Below, piece after piece: positions 54,870 to 64,000 of a DNA stretch of 64,000 nucleotides. The stretch lies in contig CM034543.1 of assembly GCA_020002185.1 (NCBI GenBank), positions 24,529,151 to 24,593,150 of the forward strand, given 5' to 3'. A model generated the notes under the pieces. That model made no database searches. It was not told where the DNA came from and was given only the letters and a program-made list of their open reading frames with translations. The first letter of the stretch is position 1. Every line of letters begins with the position of its first letter. This DNA is from Paraescarpia echinospica (Eukaryota > Annelida > Polychaeta > Sabellida > Siboglinidae). The translations under genes and the position numbers were made by a program.

Positions 54870-54910
54870 ATGGATAAAACAACGTCTCCTCGTACGCCGC
54901 CAACACATCG
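54870..54910 (+). CDS. first exon of a small spliced gene
   Basis: ATG at 54,870 opens 13 codons (MDKTTSPRTPPTH) plus two bases, ending at a strong donor CG|GTAAGA. The phase matches the acceptor at 55,361. Proline- and threonine-rich like exon 2. Confidence 0.6.
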
Positions 54911-55361
54911 GTAAGACTGCTTTTACGCATGCATGCATGCATGCGTGCGTGTGTGCATGCATGGTTCTCATTTTATTTTGCCACCCTTTGTTTAAACACT
55001 TGTAAGCACGTAAGCCTGCTTTTACGCATGCATGCGTGTGTGTGTGCATGCATGGTTCTCATTTTATTTTGCCACCCTTTGTTTAAACAGTTGTAAGCAC
55101 GTAAGCCTGCTTTTTACGCATGCATGCATGGTTCTCATTTTATTTTGCCACCCTTTGTTTAAACACGCGTACATTTATTGTGGTTTATTTCATAGAGCAT
55201 GCATGCGTGCGTGCATGCATAGTTCTCATTTTATTTTGCCACCCTTTGTTTAAACAGTTGTAAGCACGTAAGCCTGCTTTTACGCATGCATGCATGGTTC
55301 TCATTTTATTTTGCCACCCTTTGTTTAAACACGCGTACATGTATTGTGGTTTATTTCATAG
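54911..55361. repeat. intron made of about five tandem repeats of 75-115 bp
   Basis: Units contain GTAAGCCTGCTTTTACGCAT, a GCATGCATGC palindrome run, then GGTTCTCATTTTATTTTGCC and TTTGTTTAAACA. Some units also carry TTATTTCATAG, so donor-like and acceptor-like sites are repeated within one intron. Confidence 0.8.
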
Positions 55362-55662
55362 AGATCACCAACTGTCTACAAAGCCGACTTGCACGGTCGT
55401 CCCAACACCACGCCCGATCATTCCAACACCACCACCACCACCACCACCTAGCAGCCACGACCCCGATGATTTTGACGACGACACCAGCCTCGTGTCGACG
55501 TTCCTTATACGGAACAACAACAATGCGTCGTGGTACACGCCCACCCCGACCACCGAACTATATCCACGTCGCGGATTTTATATTCAACCAACAAAACTCT
55601 TTCCGACAACACGGGTTTCACGCGCCGATCCCACCACCTCTATGTGGAGGGCACTAGAATAA
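55362..55662 (+). CDS. second exon: Pro-rich acidic protein of unknown function
   Basis: Acceptor TTATTTCATAG to 55,361; open to TAA at 55,660-55,662. Content: a Pro/Thr linker with seven consecutive Pro, then DPDDFDDDTSLVSTFLI, TPTPTTELYPRR and TSMWRALE. With exon 1 the product would be about 113 aa. AATAAA at 55,708-55,713 follows. No family recognised; a small acidic disordered protein near the element end suggests an accessory role. Confidence 0.6.
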
Positions 55663-56029
55663 GTGCCACCGTGTTGATTCTTACGTCATCATGCACACAG
55701 CAGCTATAATAAATACTCTCTCTACTACTCACGTTTCCAGTCGTCTGTATCCACTGCATAAACACCCTACGTACAGTGCCACCCACTGGACGTTAGCGTA
55801 TTTATGCATTGGTTTCGTTTTAAACGCACTACTAGATTTATTTAGTTAAACGCACAACGCATTGGTTTCGTTTTGATCGCACTGCTAGAACGCACAGCGC
55901 TAGCCAGCTATGCTGTCATGCCGGGGCCATAGTCCACTCCAGCAGCAGCAGCGCTTATCGCAACAACACTGCTGTAAACATAGGGTACAGTGGGGCATTC
56001 ACATAGGGCTGACGGGGGGAGTCTGCACA
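55663..56029. other. non-coding sequence before right TIR
   Basis: Contains the AATAAA at 55,708, an imperfect direct repeat around GCATTGGTTTCGTTTT (near 55,807 and 55,860) and a CAGCAGCAGCAG run near 55,940. No gene seen. Confidence 0.5.
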
Positions 56030-56329
56030 CAGTGGTTTTATCGTGGTTATATAGTTGCGTCATATATTGCTTAGGTCAGCACGCACTAGGTACGACGTTG
56101 ATCGCTAGGGGACAAACAAACTAATCTCTACACTCACCGCTAGGTGGCACCTCAAATGTACTTAGAGGGGGTAATCCATCACGTTTTTTATAAGTAGGTT
56201 GCCGAAAACGTTTAGTGTCAAAAAAGCCTTTGATCTTTTTTATAAGTAGGTTGCCGAAAACGTTTAGGGGTAATTAAAACGTTTTTTATTAGTAAAGTTT
56301 TGCCCAAAGGTGTCGTGCACTATACTACT
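56030..56329 (-). repeat. Polinton right terminal inverted repeat
   Basis: Inverted copy of 39,482-39,808. Ends CTATACTACT at 56,329. Contains the CTCF-like motif CCGCTAGGTGGCAC at 56,137-56,150 on +. Confidence 0.93.
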
Positions 56330-56335
56330 GTCATG
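56330..56335. repeat. Polinton target-site duplication, right copy (GTCATG)
   Basis: Identical to 39,476-39,481. Confidence 0.92.
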
Positions 56336-56450
56336 GATGACACGATTTTTAACAACACTAGCTTTAAAATGGCTATTAAAATGTTATCGATGTGTTTACA
56401 TGCTGCGTGTGTGTGCACGCGCACATGCGTGCGTGCTTGCATGTGTGTTT

Positions 56451-56554
<104 letters not shown>

Positions 56555-56655
56555 CGTGCGAGCGAGCGTGTGGTCCAAATGCATGTGATTGGTAGTTTAA
56601 TATTATTGTTAAACGTGATCGATGACAGAAACCACATAATTTGTCTTTTCGTCAG

Positions 56656-56760
56656 ATCCCTGCCGATTTTCGCCATGCAGTCACGGCGGAACATGCGTGG
56701 CTGGAGATCAAGATTTTACTTGCATATGTCTGGCAGGGTGGTTCGGGTATGAGTGCCAGT
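56656..56760 (+). CDS. exon: EGF-like module downstream of the Polinton
   Basis: Acceptor TTTTCGTCAG to 56,655, donor GTAAGT at 56,761; 105 nt, phase 1 both ends. Reads DPCRFSPCSHGGTCVAGD, FTCICLAGWFGYEC, the six-Cys EGF. Phase 1 lets it join the peritrophin-like exon at 34,846-35,076 (donor phase 1) directly, which would place the Polinton in an intron of one gene. Confidence 0.87.
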
Positions 56761-57679
56761 GTAAGTACCTCATTGTTGACCCATGCGTAGTCGGGTTCAT
56801 TGGTGGTATCAGGTGATATCAGTCCGCGATGTGATCACATTTATACAGTGTGGACCCGCTATGATTACATGTTCACTGTTCAACCAATAATTCTTAGTTG
56901 TTGTCACATTCACACTATGGCAAATTCGTTGAATCACGGTGTGAGTAAATTGTTGCCATGGGGAGTCAGTATAATGATATCCACATTGTGACTGACTTAG
57001 CGACTAAGAAATTGTGAACACATGACGCGCAATGTACTATGCAATTTGCGTTTGGTTTTCAACAGCCATTGCTATAGAGTTTAATATACGTTACACTCAA
57101 TCATCTCGTTGTTTATATAACCCGCACCAACACAAGCCATTATTCGGCATATACGCATTACTTAAATATTATATGAACGCACATAAACAATAATACTTGA
57201 CTTTATCATTAGCCCACCTGCCCGTTGGTAATTGTGGTTGGGAGCAGAAAAATATTTTAAATGATGCTCATGACTTGATCTGGTTGAGAGGGTAACTTGG
57301 GGCCCCTCTCAATTTGGAGTGCCGATTGAATCATTTATATTACTGACAGACCAGACTGTGACTTTAGCCTCTTTCATCCTTAGCAGTTTTTCTGCCTCAA
57401 ACTAGAATGGCTAAAATGTAGTTAGGATATTGTTGAAAGCAGGTATTACTTGTGTATGCATCACCTAAGGTGGACACATTGTGTTGTTTATAACAACATC
57501 TTCTGTATTGCAATTAGCATGCAAACCATGATTTTATGGGCGCGTGTAGGTTCACGTACACGCCAGTGTTGAGTATTGAACTAAAAAGCATATACGTAAC
57601 ATGTGACGATATAATAATAATAATATATTATGTTGACGCTCTGTTGCATTTCTGCATGACATAATTCTTTCTACGCCAG
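56761..57679. other. intron, nothing recognised
   Basis: AT-rich intron with a short AATAAT run near 57,613. No other feature. Confidence 0.45.
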
Positions 57680-57823
57680 TTAACAGATCAGTCTGCGAGT
57701 CGAATCCGTGTCAGAATGGAGGCACATGCATGGTGGACGGCAGCCACGACCCTGACTCACTCGACTATGTGCCTGTGTTCTCATGTAAATGCGCGTATGG
57801 CTTCTCTGGCGACACGTGCGAAG
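57680..57823 (+). CDS. exon: EGF-like module with long insert
   Basis: Acceptor TACGCCAG to 57,679, donor GTGTGA at 57,824; 144 nt, phase 1 both ends. Reads VCESNPCQNGGTCMVDGSHD, then an extended loop (DSLDYVPV) before FSCKCAYGFSGDTC. All six Cys present; the loop between Cys3 and Cys4 is about 11 residues longer than in the other EGF exons here. Confidence 0.87.
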
Positions 57824-58996
57824 GTGTGAAGCAGAATAGGTCGTTGTAGTCACCGAAACTATTGTGACGTTGAGTCAGTTGATCGCACGCACCGCACACA
57901 CTCGCACACTCACACACACAAACACGCGCGCGCGCGCACACTCGCACGCACGCACGCTCACACGGAATAAATACACACATCGAAGCAGTATAACATACAC
58001 GCGTCTCTCGTTACCTGTCGCTGCGCTATGATGGCGGGAACCAAGGAGCCACACTGTGACGTAAAGAAACGTCCGTACAGTTTCGGTATTTCTTATGTCG
58101 TAATGAACAAATCGCAGCTCATTAATGAAGCGCGCAAAAAGTTAAAGGTCATCTAATGGGAAACCGTACCATTACTGGCAACATAACAAGGAAACTGGGA
58201 TCCCAACAAATCGGGTATTTTTACTAACACAAATTTGGCACAACAAAGCGTCCCCCCTCACTGGAAATTGATGTATTGTGATTTAAGATAATTGAATCCA
58301 ATGTGAAATGTTGCAGGGCTTTAATACTTCACGATGTTCTCCTTCACACCATTTAATTTCGCTTATTCGTACCATGACAAAACCAAATAATTTTCTCACA
58401 GCCTCGCGAAAAAGTAATTTTTACACTTTCATAATGTTTCAATGCAATGCATTCCACTGTCTTCTGAACAAAATGTGCTATTTTGTTTGGACATGAATTG
58501 TTTTGAGATAATAGTTTTCATCACAATGCATGTAAAACTATTGCACACTCTGGATCACACACAAAAAAAAACAAATTAAATGTTAAATGTAGGTCTAGAT
58601 GGATTTATTCTGGTGTTTGCATTAATGTTTTGTACAATATTTATTTATATTTTTATTTTAGCGATGACATCATTGTACTAAACATTGTGTTACAAACTTT
58701 AGCTATGCAGCGTTATAATTAGAAGATTTTAGCCGAGTACGTTTACTTTTCAAAATCGCAAACAGACTTAAAGCTCTTCTATGCATATATTTCCTCACAA
58801 CCGATCAAAACAACCACAATAACAACTTTCAAACGCAAGCTGGTTGTGATAGGTGAAGGTCTTAGAAAAACCGTGGCAGTGATTATATATTGTAACATCT
58901 ATGTATCCCTATGTGCCCGAGGCCATATGCCCAGTAGTATACACTTGCACGGTCTCTACGGATCGGTTGCGGATTATCATTGCATTTCCTTTGCAG
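57824..58996. other. intron with CA/CG microsatellite
   Basis: CACTCACACACACAAACACG-type repeat at 57,895-57,965. The rest is AT-rich without recognised features. Confidence 0.45.
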
Positions 58997-59241
58997 AGTG
59001 TCGTGGAACCTTCCAGCGTTTTCCACATAAAACACACAACTGGGACTTTATGCAAGTTAACATTTCCACACTGGTCAAATGCTTCGAGTACTGCCTTAGC
59101 TACATGACAGACTGTGCTGCTATTGAATTTGCCGACGAAAAGAGAACTTGCTATACGCATTACAAATCCCAGTACAGTGTTAACGACGCATTAACCGACA
59201 GCGAAGACAACGATCACTATCGCGTGGTGCCCTGTTTATGA
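58997..59241 (+). CDS. terminal exon: PAN/apple domain
   Basis: Acceptor TTCCTTTGCAG to 58,996; open in phase 1 to TGA at 59,239-59,241. Pattern: ECRGTFQ, TLVKCFEYCLSYMTDCAAIE, RTCYTHYKSQ and VVPC at the end. This is the PAN/apple Cys framework (C, CxxxC, C, C), used for protein or carbohydrate binding. It resembles the terminal exon at 36,863. AATAAA at 59,472-59,477 fits a 3' UTR of about 230 nt. Confidence 0.75.
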
Positions 59242-59471
59242 GAAGCAAACAACGGGAAACAGCTGCATTCACCCTGTCTGGATTCGTAGAGATGTGTTCT
59301 CTCGAATCTCCGCCGCTGAATCTCGTGCATGATGATACCAGTGAGTTACAGTGGCATAGATCAGTTGCCAAACACGTAGCTGAATGTTATATTTCCTGAT
59401 CTTGTTTACGTATTGGTTCTGTTTTTTCGGAACCGCTTAGTATGCATACATGTCCAGTTTATACTTCAAAG

Positions 59472-59477
59472 AATAAA
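59472..59477 (+). terminator. poly(A) signal after the PAN exon
   Basis: AATAAA 231 bp downstream of the stop at 59,241. Confidence 0.5.
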
Positions 59478-60139
59478 TACCTACACACAGTATAAATACG
59501 ACGTCGATTTATGCTTGGGCAAGATACGTAAATGCAACATACCAACAGACGGGAAGAAGGACAAGACAAAAATGCGAGCAAAGTGCGACGTTGCTCGCAG
59601 TTTAGTCATTTATTCGTCACATATGCACATACGGCATGGAAATAGTTCGTTTCGCTAACTATACCTTTATTTTGCAACGATCCAAGCTGTTATTGCTAGA
59701 TTCGTTTACGAAATCCATCCTATTCTCTCAAGCGGAAAAGATGATGGCCTGGAATATAGACGAAATCATTATAGGATGTAAACCTTTTACAGTATGAAAC
59801 ATGTCCACGCTGTAAGCCAAATCAAATTAGTGAAATAAGAAAACAATCGCACTTTGCCCGCCTTTTCTGCCTTGCCCCCCTTTACGGTGGTCCCAACGTA
59901 GACTCTAAACATAATAAGGTCAACTCAACCGTTTACCTTTGCAATGTTCTTGAACATGCGCCACACACCGGCGAATTCTTCCATCGCACGAGGCTCCAAC
60001 GTTTAGAGTTCGTTGTGCTGCTCGGCTTAGCACACGTTTGTCTTACCAAGATGTACAACACATGTCTACTTTTCATTTCTCCCTGTTATAGATACAAACT
60101 CTGAGTTTGTCATTTAATGGCCAGCAATTTAAAAATATT
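59478..60139. other. flanking sequence, nothing recognised
   Basis: No coding, RNA or repeat signal recognised between the PAN exon poly(A) signal and the LINE remnant. Confidence 0.4.
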
Positions 60140-60640
60140 CATAATTGAGTTTTATTTATATTGGAAGCCCCATCCCTGACAAGACTAGACTAGACATGGA
60201 ATTGGAGAAACGCATAGTCAGATCATCATCAACTTCCAGTTGGCTGCGCAACTGTTTGTGGAAGACTTATCACGTAGCCATCAGATTGTACAGGGTAATA
60301 GTACTTAGTATGCTGCTCTACGGAGCTGAAACCAGGACACTATGCCGAAAGCAAATCAGGAAGTCGCACGTCTTACAGTTGAGGCACCTCAGATTGATGA
60401 CGGGAATAATAGGGAGACAATACTACTACAAACAAAACTAAGAAATACACAAAAACAAATATCCCGAACATGGAACAACCCCTGATAGAGGTAGACAGAT
60501 GAACCTCAGAATAACAGGTCATGCAGATCGAAGGAATGGGAAAATAACCCAAAAACAAACTATTCTCACAACAGTCAAAAGGAATGTGAAACAGAGGCTG
60601 CCTCAAACCAACACACAGATAATAGAGTAAAGGAAAGTTG
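60140..60640 (+). mobile_element. LINE reverse-transcriptase C-terminal remnant
   Basis: Encodes YIGSPIPDKTRLDMELEKRI, LYRVIVLSMLLYGAETRTLC and LQLRHLRLMTGI, the common RT thumb-region layout (starting GS, then YG.ET). Downstream frames to about 60,640 are broken. The family differs from the RTE-like copies at 4.8 and 14.4 kb. Confidence 0.7.
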
Positions 60641-60659
60641 AAGGAACAAGGCACATTGG

Positions 60660-61020
60660 TAAAGGTAAGTTCTTAAAGGTAAGTAGCGCAGAATCCAGTC
60701 CTCAGGACTGTTCAGTATGTGTGTATACCAGTCTATCTGCTAGGGTGTCTGTACACGTGTATACATGCATGTATGTATGTATTTATGTATGTATGTATGT
60801 ATGAACATATTTATGAATATATGTATGTTTAGATATATGTATATATATATACGTACATCTGTACGTACGTCTGACTTTGTGTGCATGTGTATGACTTTGT
60901 GTGCATGTTCGTACGTATGTTTGCATGTGGTATATATGTATGTACGTGCGTGTATTTATATGTACGTATTTTTGTATGGATGTATGTCGGTATACGTGTG
61001 TGTATACATGCATCACTCTG
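60660..61020. repeat. SINE tail fragment followed by GTAT microsatellite
   Basis: 60,660-60,715 matches the SINE tail (AATCCAGTCCTCAGGACTG). 60,755-61,015 is an imperfect GTATGTAT/GTACGTA repeat. Confidence 0.7.
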
Positions 61021-61068
61021 TTATTTCATATTCTACCTCATAATAAAATGATATTGTCAACATTTCAG

Positions 61069-62230
61069 TTCCACAGGAATTTTATGGACTGATTGATATT
61101 GACCATGGCACCATTACAACAACAACAACAACAACAACAACGACGACCAAGAGAACTACAACAACGACTACAACAACAAAACCAACAACAAGAACTACTA
61201 CTACTACACCTGCTCCTACTACAACAATGACCAAGAGAACTATGACAACGACAACAACAAAACAATAACAACAACAACAAAAAACTACTACGACTACACC
61301 CATTCCTACTACAACAATGATCAAGATAACAACAACATCAAAGCCAACAACAACAACTACTACACCAGCTTCTACTACAACAACAACAAAAATAAGTACA
61401 ACAACGACAACAACAAATAAAACCAACAACAACATCAACAACTACTAGTACACACGTTCCTACTACAACAACGACCAAGAGAACGACAACAACAAAAAGC
61501 CAACAATAACAACTACTACTACCGTTCTATTACAACAACGACAACAACAACAAAACCAACAACAAGAACTACTTCCACCGCTCCTACTACAACAATTACC
61601 AAGAGAACGACAATAACAAAACCAACAACCACAACCATAACTACGACTACAACTACTCCTACCCCTGCAACAACAACGACAAAGAGAACAACAACAACAA
61701 AACCAATAATAACATCAACAACAACTGCTACCTCTACACCTACATCTATTACTACAGATCATATAACAATGACGACTGAGAGAACAACAACCAACAAATC
61801 ATCAACAACAATAACAACAATGACAAAGAAAACGACAACGAAAATAGCAACAACAACTACTGCTCCTACAACAGAAACGGCCAAGAAAACTACAACAACC
61901 GAGAATCTCGCAACATCACAGTACCAAACTAATGCAGTCGCAGCTGATATACCTACTACAGCTGCCCCAACGACCGATGACTCGAGGGCCACGAAAGAAG
62001 ACGTGTTTGTACGTGTAACGACGCCGTTGTACGTTGTAGCAGACAAAACTACAACTAAGCGTGTGCAAATCACCGACAATACTACGCATTCGGACTATGC
62101 CGATGGAAACTTGACAACTACGAACGACAATTTTGTACCATCGGAGGAAGAAAACAGCATTAAAGTAAAATCCGTTATCACAAAAACGACACGAGTGATG
62201 AGACTACAAAAACCCCGTCGTCCGCTATGA
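61069..62230 (+). pseudogene. Thr-rich mucin-like region, reading frame broken in several places
   Basis: Acceptor ACATTTCAG to 61,068, then in phase 1 PQEFYGLIDIDHGT followed by long runs of ACA/ACT Thr codons, Lys-Arg-Thr and Pro-Thr spacers (a PTS-type, O-glycosylated mucin stretch). The first frame stops at TAA 61,266-61,268; later segments continue the same repeat in other frames, and the last 154 codons (61,769-62,230) end in a non-repetitive tail (VPSEEENSIKVKSVITKT, stop TGA). AATAAA follows at 62,483. Frame changes may be real decay or assembly errors in a low-complexity tract. If intact it would be a stalk or mucus domain. Confidence 0.5.
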
Positions 62231-64000
62231 CGTTACAAAGTTTCAACCCCCAATGTGATGTCGGGTGAGTCGGTGTAGTTACTCCTTTCCGTTGTTAAAG
62301 CGAGACACTTTGTTCCGTTACCTGGAGTTAGTCATGGGTGGTAATTATTAGCAGGAACTTCACCGATTCAGTTGAAATGTGTCCCACTTCGTGGTCAGTA
62401 GTGTGGGAATCATCCAACTCCATAGGTATTTGCTGGTAGTGAAGCTTGCCTCAACAGTAAGTGGCAATAGTGGCTTTTGTTCAATAAATAAATTGGACGC
62501 AATATTTACAAATAGAAATAAAATAATTTAGACGATCAGCATATTTATTATAATATTCAGAAATGCAGAACACTTAAAAAGGATCAGGCAGCGTAATTTT
62601 GAAGTGGAATTGAGTCGATGATTGAAGTTATCACTTACTGAGTAGTTGAATGAACTGAGGCAAGGTAGAGTAAACAAAATGTCCCAAGTTTCGAAACGGC
62701 AGTAGGTGTACTTGAATCCCTGGCTTCTTATTTAACTGCCGAGCTAAAGCGCCTCACACACACACGCGCACGCACGCACACACACACACACACGCGCGCG
62801 CGCAAAATAACAGACTGTATGAAACACCCATATTACAGTGAGACTCTTTGTTCCAGACGAAGGCGAACACGGTGTCTTGAAAGACATAAACGCGAAGAAA
62901 GATTCGCTGCCGGTCGGAGGTGTACAGGAGAGACCGCGGGCAACGTGGCGATGTCACGTTAATCTTGTGACACGGACATGTCCAGAAGCAGACAATGGAG
63001 GATATAGTCGGGGATTGCTGCCATTGTGAAACGCACAGTGCTTGGAAGACACAAACCGTAACGAACAACTATATGTAACGAACATAGTGTTGGAACAGTG
63101 ATTAACTTCATGACACTATAGTTATAATCTAATGTATGAATACATGATAATATAATATATAATGTGAATTATGGTTAATAAATGGTAAAAACTTTTCTCG
63201 AAGAGAAAAAATGTATAATCTTGCGGTCATCGCGAATAGTTTTTAAATGTATTGGTACGTGTGAATGTGTATTATGCATTTCTGATGTTTATAACTGAAT
63301 GAATCAACACATTTTATCACAGAATGTCACATTCAACATGTATATTACATTGAGAAAGAATAAAACTATTTGTATGACCTATATAGTATAAACACGCATA
63401 CACGTGTGCACGCACGCACACACCCACGTGCACGCACGCACGCACACACACAAACGCATGCACAAACACACCGACGCACACACACGCATGCACGCACGCA
63501 TGCACACACGCGCTCACATGTACAGTCACACCGCACGCACGCACACATACACACGCATACACATATACACACACGCATTCACGCATGCATGCACGCACGC
63601 ACACAAACACGCACGCACACACACACACACACTCACCCCCATACACCATGGTGGCCGTTCACAAGAGGATCATATGCGTGTTATATTTTTCCAAAACATT
63701 TTTAAGCCAACGCTGAAAAGTTAAGATAGCTGCCATATTTAAAACGAATGTCAAAAGTCAGTTTGGAAGTAGTTCGGTCACCCGTGGAAGAGATGAAATT
63801 GGAAGGAGCTCGCGACCGGAAACGAGTCACTGTTTCGAGAGTGGCAACACAGTCAGTGGCAGTATACCAATTCAAAAAGAAACTTAGACATTTGTTGTTG
63901 TCCCTTTATCAAGAAACTTAACTAATTCCATTAATATCAACAGTTTTATCTTAATTAAGTTTATTGAAGAAAAAAATTGATTCTTGAATTGTTTGTTTAT
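62231..64000. other. 3' flank with probable SINE piece and CA microsatellites
   Basis: 62,610-62,755 has SINE-like wording (GTAGAGTAAACAAAATGTCC, then CTTGAATCCCTGG). CA/CG repeats at 62,755-62,803 and 63,395-63,645. AATAAA at 62,483. No gene seen; all longer frames come from the CA repeats. Confidence 0.5.

Larger units (their letters stand above)
39482..56329. mobile_element. Maverick/Polinton (adintovirus-like) element, full length, 16,848 bp
   Basis: Both ends start AGTAGTATAG read inward, inside long terminal inverted repeats and a perfect 6-bp target duplication. The content matches the family: protein-primed PolB, RVE integrase with chromodomain, FtsK/HerA-type ATPase, adenain-like protease, double-jelly-roll major capsid and minor capsid. 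Base composition is far richer in GC and CGA/CGT codons than the flanks. Late genes run + from 40.2 to 47.4 kb; PolB, an unknown gene and an RPA-like gene run - from 53.8 to 47.5 kb; a spliced gene lies at 54.9-55.7 kb on +. Extra genes and multiple lesions are given below. It is an integrated copy, currently defective by sequence. Confidence 0.95.

Noticed and set aside
61082..61441. Poly-Val/Leu minus-strand frame
   Set aside because: Antisense of the Thr-codon repeat; simple-sequence artefact.

Overview
The window is genomic DNA of a multicellular animal, most likely a marine invertebrate. The evidence is short phase-1 exons for extracellular modules with GT/AG borders, long repeat-rich introns, many CA/GT microsatellites, minisatellites, a tRNA-headed SINE, RTE-like and other LINE remnants and a Penelope-like element. 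I cannot name the species; a lophotrochozoan (for example a mollusc) is a guess.

From 237 to about 37,144 (+ strand) lies most of a large secreted or cell-surface gene; its 5' end is outside the window. In order it encodes a SUEL-type (galactose/rhamnose-binding) lectin domain, a one-exon CUB domain, two copies of a CUB-CUB-CUB-EGF cassette (2,588-12,722 and 13,386-27,589), four more EGF modules (29,600-32,844), a chitin-binding peritrophin-A-like module (34,846-35,076) and a PAN/apple-like terminal exon (36,863-37,144). Each cassette CUB is split over two exons (phase 1 to 0, then 0 to 1). The cassettes share exon order and intron sequence, so they arose by a roughly 11-kb tandem duplication. 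Copy A carries an extra CUB half-exon cut short by LINE sequence. In both copies the acceptor of the third CUB sits at the end of a 47-bp minisatellite whose unit contains that acceptor.

From 39,482 to 56,329 there is a complete Maverick/Polinton (adintovirus-like) DNA element of 16.85 kb. It has roughly 300-bp terminal inverted repeats starting AGTAGTATAG and a perfect 6-bp target duplication GTCATG. On + it encodes a NADAR-domain protein, packaging ATPase, two conserved small proteins, a membrane peptide, retrovirus-type integrase with chromodomain, a membrane protein, minor capsid (penton), a basic glycine-rich virion protein, major capsid and an adenain-like protease. On - it encodes protein-primed PolB, an unknown protein and an RPA-like ssDNA-binding protein. 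A short two-exon gene lies near the right end. The NADAR gene, the RPA-like gene and two tandem tRNA-like units beside the left repeat are not part of the usual Polinton core. The copy looks inactive: integrase, PolB, NADAR and the RPA-like gene carry stops or frameshifts, and the protease has Gln where the catalytic His is expected. The terminal repeats nevertheless differ by only about 2%, so decay looks recent.

Right of the element, two EGF exons (56,656 and 57,680) and a PAN/apple terminal exon (58,997-59,241, with a poly(A) signal) continue in the same phase as the upstream gene. The element may therefore sit in an intron of one gene with two alternative PAN-type ends, or between two tandem relatives. 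A threonine-rich mucin-like region (61,069-62,230) follows with several reading-frame breaks. The rest is introns, microsatellites, foldback elements and decayed retroelements.
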